Assembly (NCBI GenBank): GCA_016927855.1
Contig: JAFGLV010000114.1
Location: 16,687 to 80,686 of the forward strand
Source of the DNA: Sedimentisphaerales bacterium
GTDB lineage: Bacteria; Planctomycetota; Phycisphaerae; Sedimentisphaerales; Anaerobacaceae
Reading direction: 5' to 3'
Length of the DNA: 64,000 nucleotides
The position numbers were made by a program, and so were the translations under genes. The first letter of the stretch is position 1, and each line of letters starts with the position of its first letter. The notes under the pieces are model-generated. The model was not told the DNA's origin. It did not search any database and worked only from the letters and a program-made list of their open reading frames with translations. Below are positions 35,899 to 47,484 of the stretch, piece after piece.

Positions 35899-37845
35899 AT
35901 GATTGGAACGATGCCCACGCGCTGGGACGCAAGATGTCGTGTCTCTGCGGCGATCGCCGTGCTGCTGCTCGCCACGAGTTCGCTGTCGGCCGCACGGCAG
36001 ATGGAAAACCTCGGTCGCGGCCTGGTCGCTGTCAATCTCGGCGAGGGGCAGGTCTATCTCGGCTGGCGGCTGCTCGGAACCGATCCGAACGACGTCGGGT
36101 TCAATCTCTACCGCGTCACAGGCGATAGCGAACCGCTCAAGCTCAATGACGAGCCTCTGACGCAGAGCACCAACTACATCGACACCGGCGTTGACTTGAG
36201 CCAGTCGAATGCCTATTGCGTTGAGGCCATAGGTCGTGCGTCCTCGCACGACTGGCGAGCGGGGATGCTCGCCCTACCGGGCCCTGACGGGCACACTGCG
36301 AGCTGCGCTACACTGCCTGCAGGTGCGCCGGTGCAGCCTTATCTGTCCATTCCGCTGCTGACGCCTGACGGATATACGCCGAACGACGCCTCGGTCGGTG
36401 ACCTGGACGGCGATGGTGAGTACGAAATCGTCCTGCACCAAACCGGGCGCAGTCACGACAACGCTCACAGCGGCATGACCGACCCGCCGATCTTCGAAGC
36501 CTACAAGCTCGACGGGACCTTCCTTTGGCGGATCGATCTCGGACCGAACATCCGCGAGGGCGCCCACTACACGCAGTTCATGGTCTATGACCTCGACGGT
36601 GACGGCAAAGCGGAGTTCGCCTGCAAGACCGCCGACGGGACGGTAGACGGCCTGGGCGTTTGTATAGGCGACGCGAACGCCTATTACTGCCAGTCCAACG
36701 GTTATATCCTGGATGGGCCCGAGTACCTTACGATCTTCGACGGCGCCACCGGCGCGGCGTTGGTCACGACCGACTATCTTCCGCCTCGCGGCCGGGTCTC
36801 GGATTGGGGAGACAGCTATGGCAACCGCGTGGACCGCTTCCTCGCCTGCGTCGCCTACCTCGATGGTGAGCGTCCCAGCCTGGTGATGTGTCGAGGCTAC
36901 TACACGCGCGCCGTCCTGGCGGCCTGGAATTGGCGCGACGGCGAGTTGACGCACGTCTGGACGTTCGACAGCGACGACGGCACGCTTGGCAATCGAGACT
37001 ACCGCGGCCAGGGCAACCACAATCTCAGCGTCGCCGACGTGGATAGCGACGGGAAAGACGAAATCATCTACGGCGCGTGCGCGATCGACGACGACGGGAC
37101 CGGCCTTTACTGTAGCGGCCTGGGACATGGCGACGCGATGCACCTCTCCGACATCGACCCCGACCGGCCGGGCCTGGAGGTCTGGGGGATTCACGAGAGC
37201 CCGCGTCATCCTTTCGGCGCGAACCTTCGCGACGCCGCGACAGGCCAGGTGCTGTGGGGACAGCAGGCCGACGACATCGGACGCGGCGTGTGCATGGACC
37301 TGGACCCGCGCTATCGCGGCTATGAGTGCTGGGCCTCCGGGATCAGCGGTCTCTACGACTGCACCGGCCTGCGCATCTCGAACACCAAGCCGAGCACCTG
37401 CAACATGGGCGTCTGGTGGGATGGCGACCTGCTGCGCGAGATTCTTGACGGCACGACCATCGACAAATGGGACTACCTCAACAGCAAGACGGCCAGACTG
37501 CTGACGGCCCGCGACTATGATGTCGCTTCCAACAACGGCACGAAGGCCAATCCCTGTCTTTGTGCCGACATCCTGGGCGATTGGCGGGAAGAGGTCATCT
37601 GGCGCACGAGCGACAACCAGGAGCTGCGCATCTTCACCACCACGATTCCCACGGACACGCGCTTCTACACGCTCATGCACGACCCGGTCTACCGGCTCAG
37701 CATCGCCTGGCAGAACGTTGCCTACAACCAACCCGCTCACACCGGATTCTACCTGGGCGAAGACATGACGGCGCCGTCTCGTCCTGATATCATACTGGCC
37801 GGCGTCGAAGCGCAGGATGAAAGTGACACCCTTGAGGAGAACTGA
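35899..37845 (+). CDS. Secreted rhamnogalacturonan lyase (PL11), copy 4, with repeat insertions
   Basis: 648 residues from the ATG at 35899, set by CAGGAGGT four bases upstream; the frame is open back to 35743 only through repeat DNA. The signal peptide contains a degenerate family-A palindrome (RWDARCRVSAA, about residues 5-15). The PL11 body starts at RQMENLGRGLVAVNLGEGQV and has SVGDLDGDGEYEIVLHQTGR, MVYDLDGDGKAEFACKTADG, SVADVDSDGKDEIIYGACAI and ADILGDWREEVIWRTSDNQE. Residues about 112-134 (GRASSHDWRAGMLALPGPDG) are encoded by family-D and family-C repeats and lie in the same surface loop that carries the insertion in copy 3. Ends with a short acidic tail (EAQDESDTLEEN). Three bases separate it from the CE12 gene. 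Confidence 0.93.
   Translation: MIGTMPTRWDARCRVSAAIAVLLLATSSLSAARQMENLGRGLVAVNLGEGQVYLGWRLLGTDPNDVGFNLYRVTGDSEPLKLNDEPLTQSTNYIDTGVDLSQSNAYCVEAIGRASSHDWRAGMLALPGPDGHTASCATLPAGAPVQPYLSIPLLTPDGYTPNDASVGDLDGDGEYEIVLHQTGRSHDNAHSGMTDPPIFEAYKLDGTFLWRIDLGPNIREGAHYTQFMVYDLDGDGKAEFACKTADGTVDGLGVCIGDANAYYCQSNGYILDGPEYLTIFDGATGAALVTTDYLPPRGRVSDWGDSYGNRVDRFLACVAYLDGERPSLVMCRGYYTRAVLAAWNWRDGELTHVWTFDSDDGTLGNRDYRGQGNHNLSVADVDSDGKDEIIYGACAIDDDGTGLYCSGLGHGDAMHLSDIDPDRPGLEVWGIHESPRHPFGANLRDAATGQVLWGQQADDIGRGVCMDLDPRYRGYECWASGISGLYDCTGLRISNTKPSTCNMGVWWDGDLLREILDGTTIDKWDYLNSKTARLLTARDYDVASNNGTKANPCLCADILGDWREEVIWRTSDNQELRIFTTTIPTDTRFYTLMHDPVYRLSIAWQNVAYNQPAHTGFYLGEDMTAPSRPDIILAGVEAQDESDTLEEN
35924..35945. repeat. 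Degenerate family-A palindrome in PL11 copy 4 signal peptide
   Basis: GGGACGCAAGATGTCGTGTC, a decayed copy of the element. It encodes WDARCRVS, upstream of the hydrophobic signal core. Confidence 0.7.
36232..36299. repeat. Inverted family-D plus family-C repeat inside PL11 copy 4
   Basis: GGTCGTGCGTCCTCGCACGA starts a reversed family-D unit (to 36278; includes GGCGAGCGGGGATGCTCGCC), followed by reversed family C (CCCTGACGGGCACACTGC). All 68 bases are coding and keep the frame. Confidence 0.85.
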
Positions 37846-37848
37846 CAG

Positions 37849-39465
37849 ATGACCAGTTTCCGCGTGGCTGTACTCGGGCTGCTTTGCACGTTCGTATCGA
37901 CCGGCGCGCTATGGGCCCAAGACGAACCGGTCCAGGACAAACCCACGTTGTTCGTCGTTGGTGACTCCACCGCCAGCAATAGTCGCGACCTGGGCTGGGG
38001 CAGTCACCTGGGTAAGTACTTCGACGCCGACAAGGTCGCGGTCGTCAATCGTGCCCGCGCAGGGCGCAGCAGTCGGACGTTCATCACCGAAGGGCTGTGG
38101 GATGCGGTGCTGGCGGATATGAAGGTCAGCGACTTCGTGCTGATTCAGTTTGGGCACAACGACGGCGGCCTGATCAACGACGCGCGCCGGGCGCGCGGCT
38201 CGCTGCCCGGCCTCGGTGAGGAAACCCGCGAGATCGACAACCTCCAGACCGGACAGCACGAGGTCGTACACACGTACGGCTGGTACATGCGCAAGATGAT
38301 TGCCGAGACCAAAGCCAAAGGCGCGACGCCGATCGTGCTGTCGCTGACCGTCAGAAATGAATGGCCGGCGGGCAGGGTCGAACGCGGCTCGGGTCGGTTC
38401 AGCCAATGGGCCGCTCAAATCGCTCAGACCGAGAGTGTCGCCTTCGTGGACGCGATGAATATCATCGCCGACCAGTACGAGTTGTTGGGCCGCGTTCGTG
38501 TGGCGGAGTTTTTCCCTATCGACCATACGCACACCAGCGCCGAAGGCGCCAACCTCAATGCGATCCTGATCGTCTCGGGTCTCAAGGCCAATACGCAAGA
38601 TGTTGCGTCTCTACAAGGGATGCTGTCGGCCGAGGGGCAGGCGATCACGCCCTGCAGCGCGAACTGCATCGTCAAGCAGGTGGAAGAAACGATGACAGCG
38701 CCCTGGATGCCCGAGGCACTGCCGGAATCCGATCCGAACTTGCCGACGCTGTTTCTGATCGGCGACTCGACGGTGCGCACCGGCACGCGCGGCGACGGCG
38801 CCAACGGCCAATGGGGTTGGGGCGCTCCCATCATGGACTACTTCGATCGGACGCGCATCAACGTAGAGAATCGCGCCCTTGGCGGCACGAGCAGCCGCTC
38901 GTACCAGACCCTGGGACTCTGGGAGAAGGTTCTGGCCGATATGAAACCGGGCGATTTTGTCATCATGCAGTTCGGTCACAACGACAGCGGCCCGCTCAAT
39001 GACAGACAACGGGCCCGCGGCACGATCAAAGGCAACGGCGACGAGACCGAGGAAATCGACAATCTCCTGACCGGCAAGCACGAGATCGTTCATTCATACG
39101 GCTGGTACCTCCGCAAGTACATCACCGAGGCTAAAGCCAAAGGTGCGACGCCGTTTGTCTGCTCTCTAATCCCGCGCAACCGTTGGCAGGACGGCAGGGT
39201 GAATCGGTCCAGCGAGGACTACGCCTTGTGGGCCGCCCAGGCCGCTCAAGCCGAAAGCGTCGGTTTCATCCCGCTCAACGATATCATCGCGGATCGTTAC
39301 GAGCAGATCGGGATGGACAGAGTCACCGCGTTGTACTTCCCGCCGCGAGAGACGACACACACCAACGCCTGCGGCGCCCGGTTCAATGCCGATTGCGTCG
39401 TCGAGGGGCTCAAGGCCCTTGACGGCTGTCCGCTGGTCGCGTATCTGAAAGACAGGGCCCGGTGA
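37849..39465 (+). CDS. Secreted tandem-domain rhamnogalacturonan acetylesterase (CE12 x2)
   Basis: 538 residues with a signal peptide (about 1-24) and two SGNH-hydrolase domains of CE12 type. Domain 1 (about 32-245): nucleophile Ser40 in FVVGDSTASN, FGHNDGG block, Asp225-x-x-His228 in PIDHTHTSAEG. Domain 2 (about 300-520): nucleophile Ser307 in LIGDSTVRTG, FGHNDSG block, but the C-terminal dyad reads ETTH (Glu501, His504) instead of Asp-x-x-His. The linker contains TQDVASLQ from a family-A palindrome (about 248-256). CE12 enzymes remove acetyl groups from RG-I galacturonate, which opens the backbone to PL11. It follows PL11 copy 4 by three bases, fitting co-translation. Confidence 0.92.
   Translation: MTSFRVAVLGLLCTFVSTGALWAQDEPVQDKPTLFVVGDSTASNSRDLGWGSHLGKYFDADKVAVVNRARAGRSSRTFITEGLWDAVLADMKVSDFVLIQFGHNDGGLINDARRARGSLPGLGEETREIDNLQTGQHEVVHTYGWYMRKMIAETKAKGATPIVLSLTVRNEWPAGRVERGSGRFSQWAAQIAQTESVAFVDAMNIIADQYELLGRVRVAEFFPIDHTHTSAEGANLNAILIVSGLKANTQDVASLQGMLSAEGQAITPCSANCIVKQVEETMTAPWMPEALPESDPNLPTLFLIGDSTVRTGTRGDGANGQWGWGAPIMDYFDRTRINVENRALGGTSSRSYQTLGLWEKVLADMKPGDFVIMQFGHNDSGPLNDRQRARGTIKGNGDETEEIDNLLTGKHEIVHSYGWYLRKYITEAKAKGATPFVCSLIPRNRWQDGRVNRSSEDYALWAAQAAQAESVGFIPLNDIIADRYEQIGMDRVTALYFPPRETTHTNACGARFNADCVVEGLKALDGCPLVAYLKDRAR
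38591..38614. repeat. Family-A palindrome in the CE12 gene
   Basis: ACGCAAGATGTTGCGTCTCT lies at 38593-38612. It encodes TQDVASLQ in frame, at the end of esterase domain 1. Confidence 0.9.
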
Positions 39466-39478
39466 GGTGTCGGTTCGT

Positions 39479-39631
39479 TGAAGCGTGAAAGCGTGGATGC
39501 GCAGAATCAAGGCTGGAGGCGGCAGGCGGCAGGCCGGAGGCGCCTACCGCCTGCGGCCTTGCCTTTCGTGCTCTCACGCTCCAACGCGTTCACGAGATAC
39601 GAAACACGAGATACGAGCGACGAGATACGCC
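39479..39631. repeat. Dispersed repeat with tandem CGAGATACGA units
   Basis: The CE12 to RbsD-like gap contains AAGCGTGAAAGCGTGGATGC facing CTCTCACGCTCCAACGCG, an inner GC-rich dyad (GGCGGCAGG and CCGCCTGCGG), and three spaced copies of ACGAGATAC near 39592, 39607 and 39620. A similar TATCTCGTTGTTCGTG occurs at 43975-43990. It is open in the next gene's frame but not protein-like. Confidence 0.65.
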
Positions 39632-39645
39632 TGAAGGGGGCAGCC

Positions 39646-40176
39646 ATGAAGCAGTCAATGGTGTGTGTGCTGAGCATACTGGCGGTCGGATGTGCTCCGT
39701 CCTCCTGGCGCGGCCAAGTAACGCGGCAGTTGCCTCTGCTGGGGCATCGCAACTGGGTCGTGATTGCTGACTCCGCCTATCCGTGGCAGACGAGCCCGGG
39801 AATCGAGACGATCTACACCGGTGCCGACCAGATCGAGGTCGTCGCGAGCGTGCTCGACGCTGTGCGCGGAGCGCCTCATGTGCGCCCGATCATCTATACG
39901 GACGCCGAGCTGGAATTCGTGCCGGAAGAGAATGCTCCAGGCATCAGCATCTACCGCGACACGTTGCGTGAGGTCCTCGGCGATGCAGATGTCCAATCCC
40001 TGCCTCACGAGCAGATCATCGCCAAACTCGACGAGGCGGGCAAGACGTTTCACGTGCTGTTGCTCAAGACGGACCTGACGCTGCCTTATACCTCCGTCTT
40101 CCTGCAACTCGATTGCGGCTATTGGACAGCCCAAGCCGAACAGCAACTCCGCGATGCCATCCGTAGGGGCGAATGA
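39646..40176 (+). CDS. Lipoprotein of the RbsD/FucU sugar-mutarotase family
   Basis: 176 residues from the ATG at 39646, with AAGGGGG nearby. The first residues MKQSMVCVLSILAVGC look like a lipoprotein signal with Cys16 as acylation site. The rest resembles RbsD/FucU mutarotases: LPLLGHRNWVVIADSAYPWQ (His34 and Asp42 correspond to the conserved active-site region), GADQIEVVASVLDAVRGAPH and SVFLQLDCGYWTAQAEQQLR. Family members are cytoplasmic decamers that interconvert anomers of ribose, fucose and similar sugars; a membrane-tethered, exported form is unusual. Its last residues (RRGE) and stop codon lie within a family-B repeat. In this locus it may act on released rhamnose, fucose or galactose. 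Confidence 0.72.
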   Translation: MKQSMVCVLSILAVGCAPSSWRGQVTRQLPLLGHRNWVVIADSAYPWQTSPGIETIYTGADQIEVVASVLDAVRGAPHVRPIIYTDAELEFVPEENAPGISIYRDTLREVLGDADVQSLPHEQIIAKLDEAGKTFHVLLLKTDLTLPYTSVFLQLDCGYWTAQAEQQLRDAIRRGE

Positions 40177-40245
40177 TCATTCGCCCTTTCTTATATCGAA
40201 GTCATTGCTGCGTCCTCGCCAGGGCGAATGGTTGTTCGCCCCTAC
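40163..40245. repeat. Inverted pair of family-B repeats
   Basis: GTAGGGGCGAATGATCATTC (40163-40186) and AGGGCGAATGGTTGTTCGCC (40221-40245) face each other across 34 bases, the same geometry as at 35675-35760. The left copy contains the stop codon of the RbsD-like gene; the right one abuts the ribosome binding site of the GH35-GH28 gene. Confidence 0.88.
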
Positions 40246-40259
40246 GAAGGAGAAACGCC

Positions 40260-43200
40260 ATGAAGAGCTTCGTAACCGCAGGCGCCTTTCTCTCACTGTC
40301 CGTATTCGCGTTAGGTACAGCTCGCGCCGAGGCGCAGACGATCACCATCGGTTTACCTCAGCCAGCGGTAGCCGACGGTTTCAAGATGGGCCAATCGCAG
40401 TCGCCTGACGGCACGACGATCACGCTCGACAGCCGCAGCCTGCTTCTCGACGGTAGGCCCTGGACACCCGTGATGGGTGAATTCCACTTCTCACGCTATC
40501 CCGAGAGCGAGTGGCGCGAGGAACTGCTCAAGATGAAGTCGGGTGGCATCGACATCGTCGCGACGTACGTGTTCTGGATTCACCACGAGGAGATCGAAGG
40601 TCAGTACGATTGGTCCGGCCGGCGCAGCTTGCGCGCGTTCGTCGAGACTGTCGGCGATGTGGGCCTCCTGGCGGTCGTGCGTTGCGGCCCCTGGTGTCAC
40701 GGCGAGGTGCGCAACGGCGGTCTGCCCGACTGGATCCTGCAGAAGGGCTGGCAGACGCGCTCCGATGACGCGAAGTACCTTGAGAAGGTCCGCGTCCTCT
40801 ATGGCCAGATCGCCGATCAGCTCAAAGGGTTGTTGTGGAAGGACGGCGGTCCCGTGATCGGCATCCAACTCGAAAATGAATATGGCGGTCCTGCCCAGCA
40901 CCTGCTCACGCTCAAGCAGATCGCGCGCGATGTCGGTCTCGACGTGCCGCTCTACACGCGAACGGGCTGGCCGGCGCTGCGCACACCCATGCCGCTCGGC
41001 GAGATCGTACCGCTCTACGGCGCGTACGCCGAGGGATTCTGGGACCGTGAGCTGACACCTATGCCGGGCAACTACTGGACCGGTTTTCGTTTCTCCCGGT
41101 TGCGCACCGACAGCGCCATCGCGACCGACCAGCTCGGTCGCCGTCGGGCCCGTGATGCTGCCGACGTCGCTGAGTATCCATACCTGACCTGCGAGATGGG
41201 CGGCGGCATGATGAACAGCTACCATCGCCGCATCCTGATCTATCCGCGCGATGTCGAAGCGACGATGCTCGTGAAGCTCGGCTCGGGTAGCACGCTGCCC
41301 GGCTACTACATGTATCACGGCGGCGTCAATCCCGAAGGCAAGCTCACCACGCTGATGGAGTCGCAGGCGACCGGCTTCTGGAACGACATGCCGGTGAAGA
41401 ACTACGACTTCCAGGCGCCTCTCGGTCAGTACGGACAGATCCGGCCGCACTACCATTCGCTGCGCCGGCTCCACCTGTTCCTGCATGAATGGGGATCGTC
41501 CCTGGCCGGCATGCCCGCCTCCCTGCCCGATCGGCGCCCTTCGGGGGAAGATGACACTGAAATCCTTCGCTGGTGCGTACGTTCGGATGGAAACGCGGGC
41601 TACGTGTTTGTAAACAATTATCAGCGCCTGCAATCTTTGCCGCCGAAGGAGGACGTGCAGTTCAAGCTCAACCTTCCGGGCGGCGAATTGATATTCCCGA
41701 CCACGCCCGTCACCGTTCCATCAAATCGATGTTTCGTCTGGCCGTTCAACTTCGATCTCGGTCATGGCGTGCAACTCGCCTGGGCCACGGCCCAGCCCCT
41801 GTGCGCCGTGGATGATGAGGGAACGCGCACCATTTTCTTTGCACGCACGCCTGGCATCCGTCCCGAGTTTTCCTTCCCCACCAACGGTCCACGCGTACGG
41901 GCTTTTGGCGACGCGATGCCACGTGGCAATCTAACCGTTGTGCGTGATCTGGCTTATGCCAGCGGTGACGGCCGGCATCTATTGGTTGACCAAATCAGAA
42001 CGGGCACAGGCGTTGCAATGACATTGGACGCGCCCGACGGCACCAGCGTGCGGATCGTGTTGCTTGATGAAGCCGATTCGAACGGACTCTGGTCGGGGAG
42101 ATGGCAGGGCCGGGACCGGGTTTTCCTCACCAAGGCCGGTCTGGTTTTGGATGGCGACCATCTGCGGCTCTGCTCTCCCATGCGCGATGATTTGAAGGTC
42201 GGCATTTATCCGAAACCGGCGTCAGTCATGGATGATGACAAGCAGCTCGAAGGCGGTTTCGACGGGATCTTCAGGACTTTCACTCCGGTCAGGCCCAAAG
42301 GAGTGACGGTCAACGCCAGGTTTGAATTGGTTCAACCAGCCGGCGAACCAAGGCAGATTCCGAAGGGAACAATCCGGCAACCAGTGGCTGCCGCTCCGGT
42401 GGACGAGGACTTCGCGAATGCCGCAATCTGGAAGATCACGATTCCAGCCGATCTCGATCCAAACACCGACCCGATCTTGAGAATCCACTACGTCGGCGAT
42501 GTCGCACGCGTGACGCTCGACGGCAAGCTGCTCACCGACGACTTCTACAATGGTAACGTCTTTGACATCGGCTTGCGCCGCCACGCGACGGACGTTCGCA
42601 AAGGAGATTTGCGCGTCGCGATTCTGCCTCTGCGCCAGGACGCACCGATCTACATGGCACAGGAGGCTCGGCCGGACTTTGGCGATGAGGAAAGTATGGT
42701 TGCCCTCAAACGCGTCGAGATCGTCCCTCGTTATCAGGTCGAGTTGGTAGCGCCAAGGGTCTTCGATGTCCGTCAGTTCGGCGCCAAAGGCGACGGCACG
42801 ACGCTCGATACCGACGCCATTCAGAAAGCGCTGGACGAATGCGGGCGAGCCGGCGGCGTCGTGCGGTTCGCACCCGGAACGTATCTGAGCAAGCCGATCA
42901 CTCTGCGGACCAAGACCACCATACAGCTCGACGAAGGCGCCATGCTTCAGGCGACGGGCAACCAGGCCGACTTCATGAAGGTGCCGGGCGACTGGCTCAG
43001 CGCCGAGAGCGGCAGCGATTTCGTCCCGTTCATCAGTGGCAAAGACCTGACGGATATCGCGATCGTGGGTGCAGGCACGATCGATGGCAACGGGCAGGTC
43101 TGGTGGCCCGCGGCCGAGGCGGCCCGGCGCAAGACGTCGGGCTACACCTTGCCGCGACCCAACCTGATCGTTCTAACCCGGTGCAAGGACGTCACCATTT

Positions 43201-43964
43201 CCGGCGTGACCATCCAGAACGCGCCGAAGTTCCACCTGGTGCCGACGGATTGCCAGGACGTGTTGATCGAGGGCGTGGCCTTCAAAGCGCCTGCCGATGC
43301 TCCCAATACCGACGCCATCGATCCGAGCGTGAGCCGCCGGGTGCGGATCAGTCGCTGTACCATGGACGTAGGTGACGACAATGTGGCGATCAAATCGGGC
43401 AAGAAGATGGAAGGCCGGGAGTTTGCCTGCGAGGATATCGTGGTGAGCGATTGCCTGTTCCTGCACGGTCACGGCATGTCCATCGGCAGCGAGACCGTCG
43501 GAGGCGTGCACAACGTGACGGTGGAACGCTGTACCTTTCAGGGCACGGAAAACGGCATTCGCATCAAATCACCCCGTGGCAAGGGCGGTACAATCGAGGG
43601 GCTCTACTGCCGCGACATCACCATGGTCGACGTCGATCCGGCGTTGACGATCTCGGCCTATTACCCCAAGATTCCCGCCGAGGATGACACCGTGCCGATG
43701 ACGCCGGAGACGCCGATCATCAGGAACATCGAGATCACCAACCTGACTGCCGCCTGTCCTAACGAGGCCGGGGTCATCGTCGGCTTGCCTGAGAGTCTCG
43801 CGACCAACGTCTCGCTGACGAATGTCACGATTTCCGCGAAGACCGGCCTGACCATCCGTAACGCCAAAGGCGTCAAGTTCACGAATGTGAAGGTCCAGAC
43901 GCAGCAAGGACCGCCTGCCATCGTGCGGAACGCCGAGGTCGACGGAGCGGCGACAATCGAATAA
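40260..43964 (+). CDS. Secreted bifunctional GH35 beta-galactosidase / GH28 polygalacturonase
   Basis: 1234 residues from the ATG at 40260, behind GAAGGAGA. Signal peptide about 1-25. Residues 60-410 form a GH35 barrel: WTPVMGEFHFSRYPESEWRE, acid/base Glu207 in QLENEYGG and candidate nucleophile Glu312 in YLTCEMGGGM. Beta-rich domains follow (about 430-825). Residues 833-1230 are a GH28 right-handed beta-helix beginning VFDVRQFGAKGDGTTLDTDA, with all catalytic motifs: NTD (1016-1018), GDDN (1038-1041), GHG (1070-1072) and RIK (1101-1103). One polypeptide could therefore remove galactose and hydrolyse galacturonan. There is no frameshift between the halves. No other gene overlaps it; it is flanked by repeats on both sides. 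Confidence 0.93.
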   Translation: MKSFVTAGAFLSLSVFALGTARAEAQTITIGLPQPAVADGFKMGQSQSPDGTTITLDSRSLLLDGRPWTPVMGEFHFSRYPESEWREELLKMKSGGIDIVATYVFWIHHEEIEGQYDWSGRRSLRAFVETVGDVGLLAVVRCGPWCHGEVRNGGLPDWILQKGWQTRSDDAKYLEKVRVLYGQIADQLKGLLWKDGGPVIGIQLENEYGGPAQHLLTLKQIARDVGLDVPLYTRTGWPALRTPMPLGEIVPLYGAYAEGFWDRELTPMPGNYWTGFRFSRLRTDSAIATDQLGRRRARDAADVAEYPYLTCEMGGGMMNSYHRRILIYPRDVEATMLVKLGSGSTLPGYYMYHGGVNPEGKLTTLMESQATGFWNDMPVKNYDFQAPLGQYGQIRPHYHSLRRLHLFLHEWGSSLAGMPASLPDRRPSGEDDTEILRWCVRSDGNAGYVFVNNYQRLQSLPPKEDVQFKLNLPGGELIFPTTPVTVPSNRCFVWPFNFDLGHGVQLAWATAQPLCAVDDEGTRTIFFARTPGIRPEFSFPTNGPRVRAFGDAMPRGNLTVVRDLAYASGDGRHLLVDQIRTGTGVAMTLDAPDGTSVRIVLLDEADSNGLWSGRWQGRDRVFLTKAGLVLDGDHLRLCSPMRDDLKVGIYPKPASVMDDDKQLEGGFDGIFRTFTPVRPKGVTVNARFELVQPAGEPRQIPKGTIRQPVAAAPVDEDFANAAIWKITIPADLDPNTDPILRIHYVGDVARVTLDGKLLTDDFYNGNVFDIGLRRHATDVRKGDLRVAILPLRQDAPIYMAQEARPDFGDEESMVALKRVEIVPRYQVELVAPRVFDVRQFGAKGDGTTLDTDAIQKALDECGRAGGVVRFAPGTYLSKPITLRTKTTIQLDEGAMLQATGNQADFMKVPGDWLSAESGSDFVPFISGKDLTDIAIVGAGTIDGNGQVWWPAAEAARRKTSGYTLPRPNLIVLTRCKDVTISGVTIQNAPKFHLVPTDCQDVLIEGVAFKAPADAPNTDAIDPSVSRRVRISRCTMDVGDDNVAIKSGKKMEGREFACEDIVVSDCLFLHGHGMSIGSETVGGVHNVTVERCTFQGTENGIRIKSPRGKGGTIEGLYCRDITMVDVDPALTISAYYPKIPAEDDTVPMTPETPIIRNIEITNLTAACPNEAGVIVGLPESLATNVSLTNVTISAKTGLTIRNAKGVKFTNVKVQTQQGPPAIVRNAEVDGAATIE

Positions 43965-43991
43965 CATGAGGACGTATCTCGTTGTTCGTGG

Positions 43992-47470
<3,479 letters not shown>

Positions 47471-47484
47471 GAGACCCGTTTATC

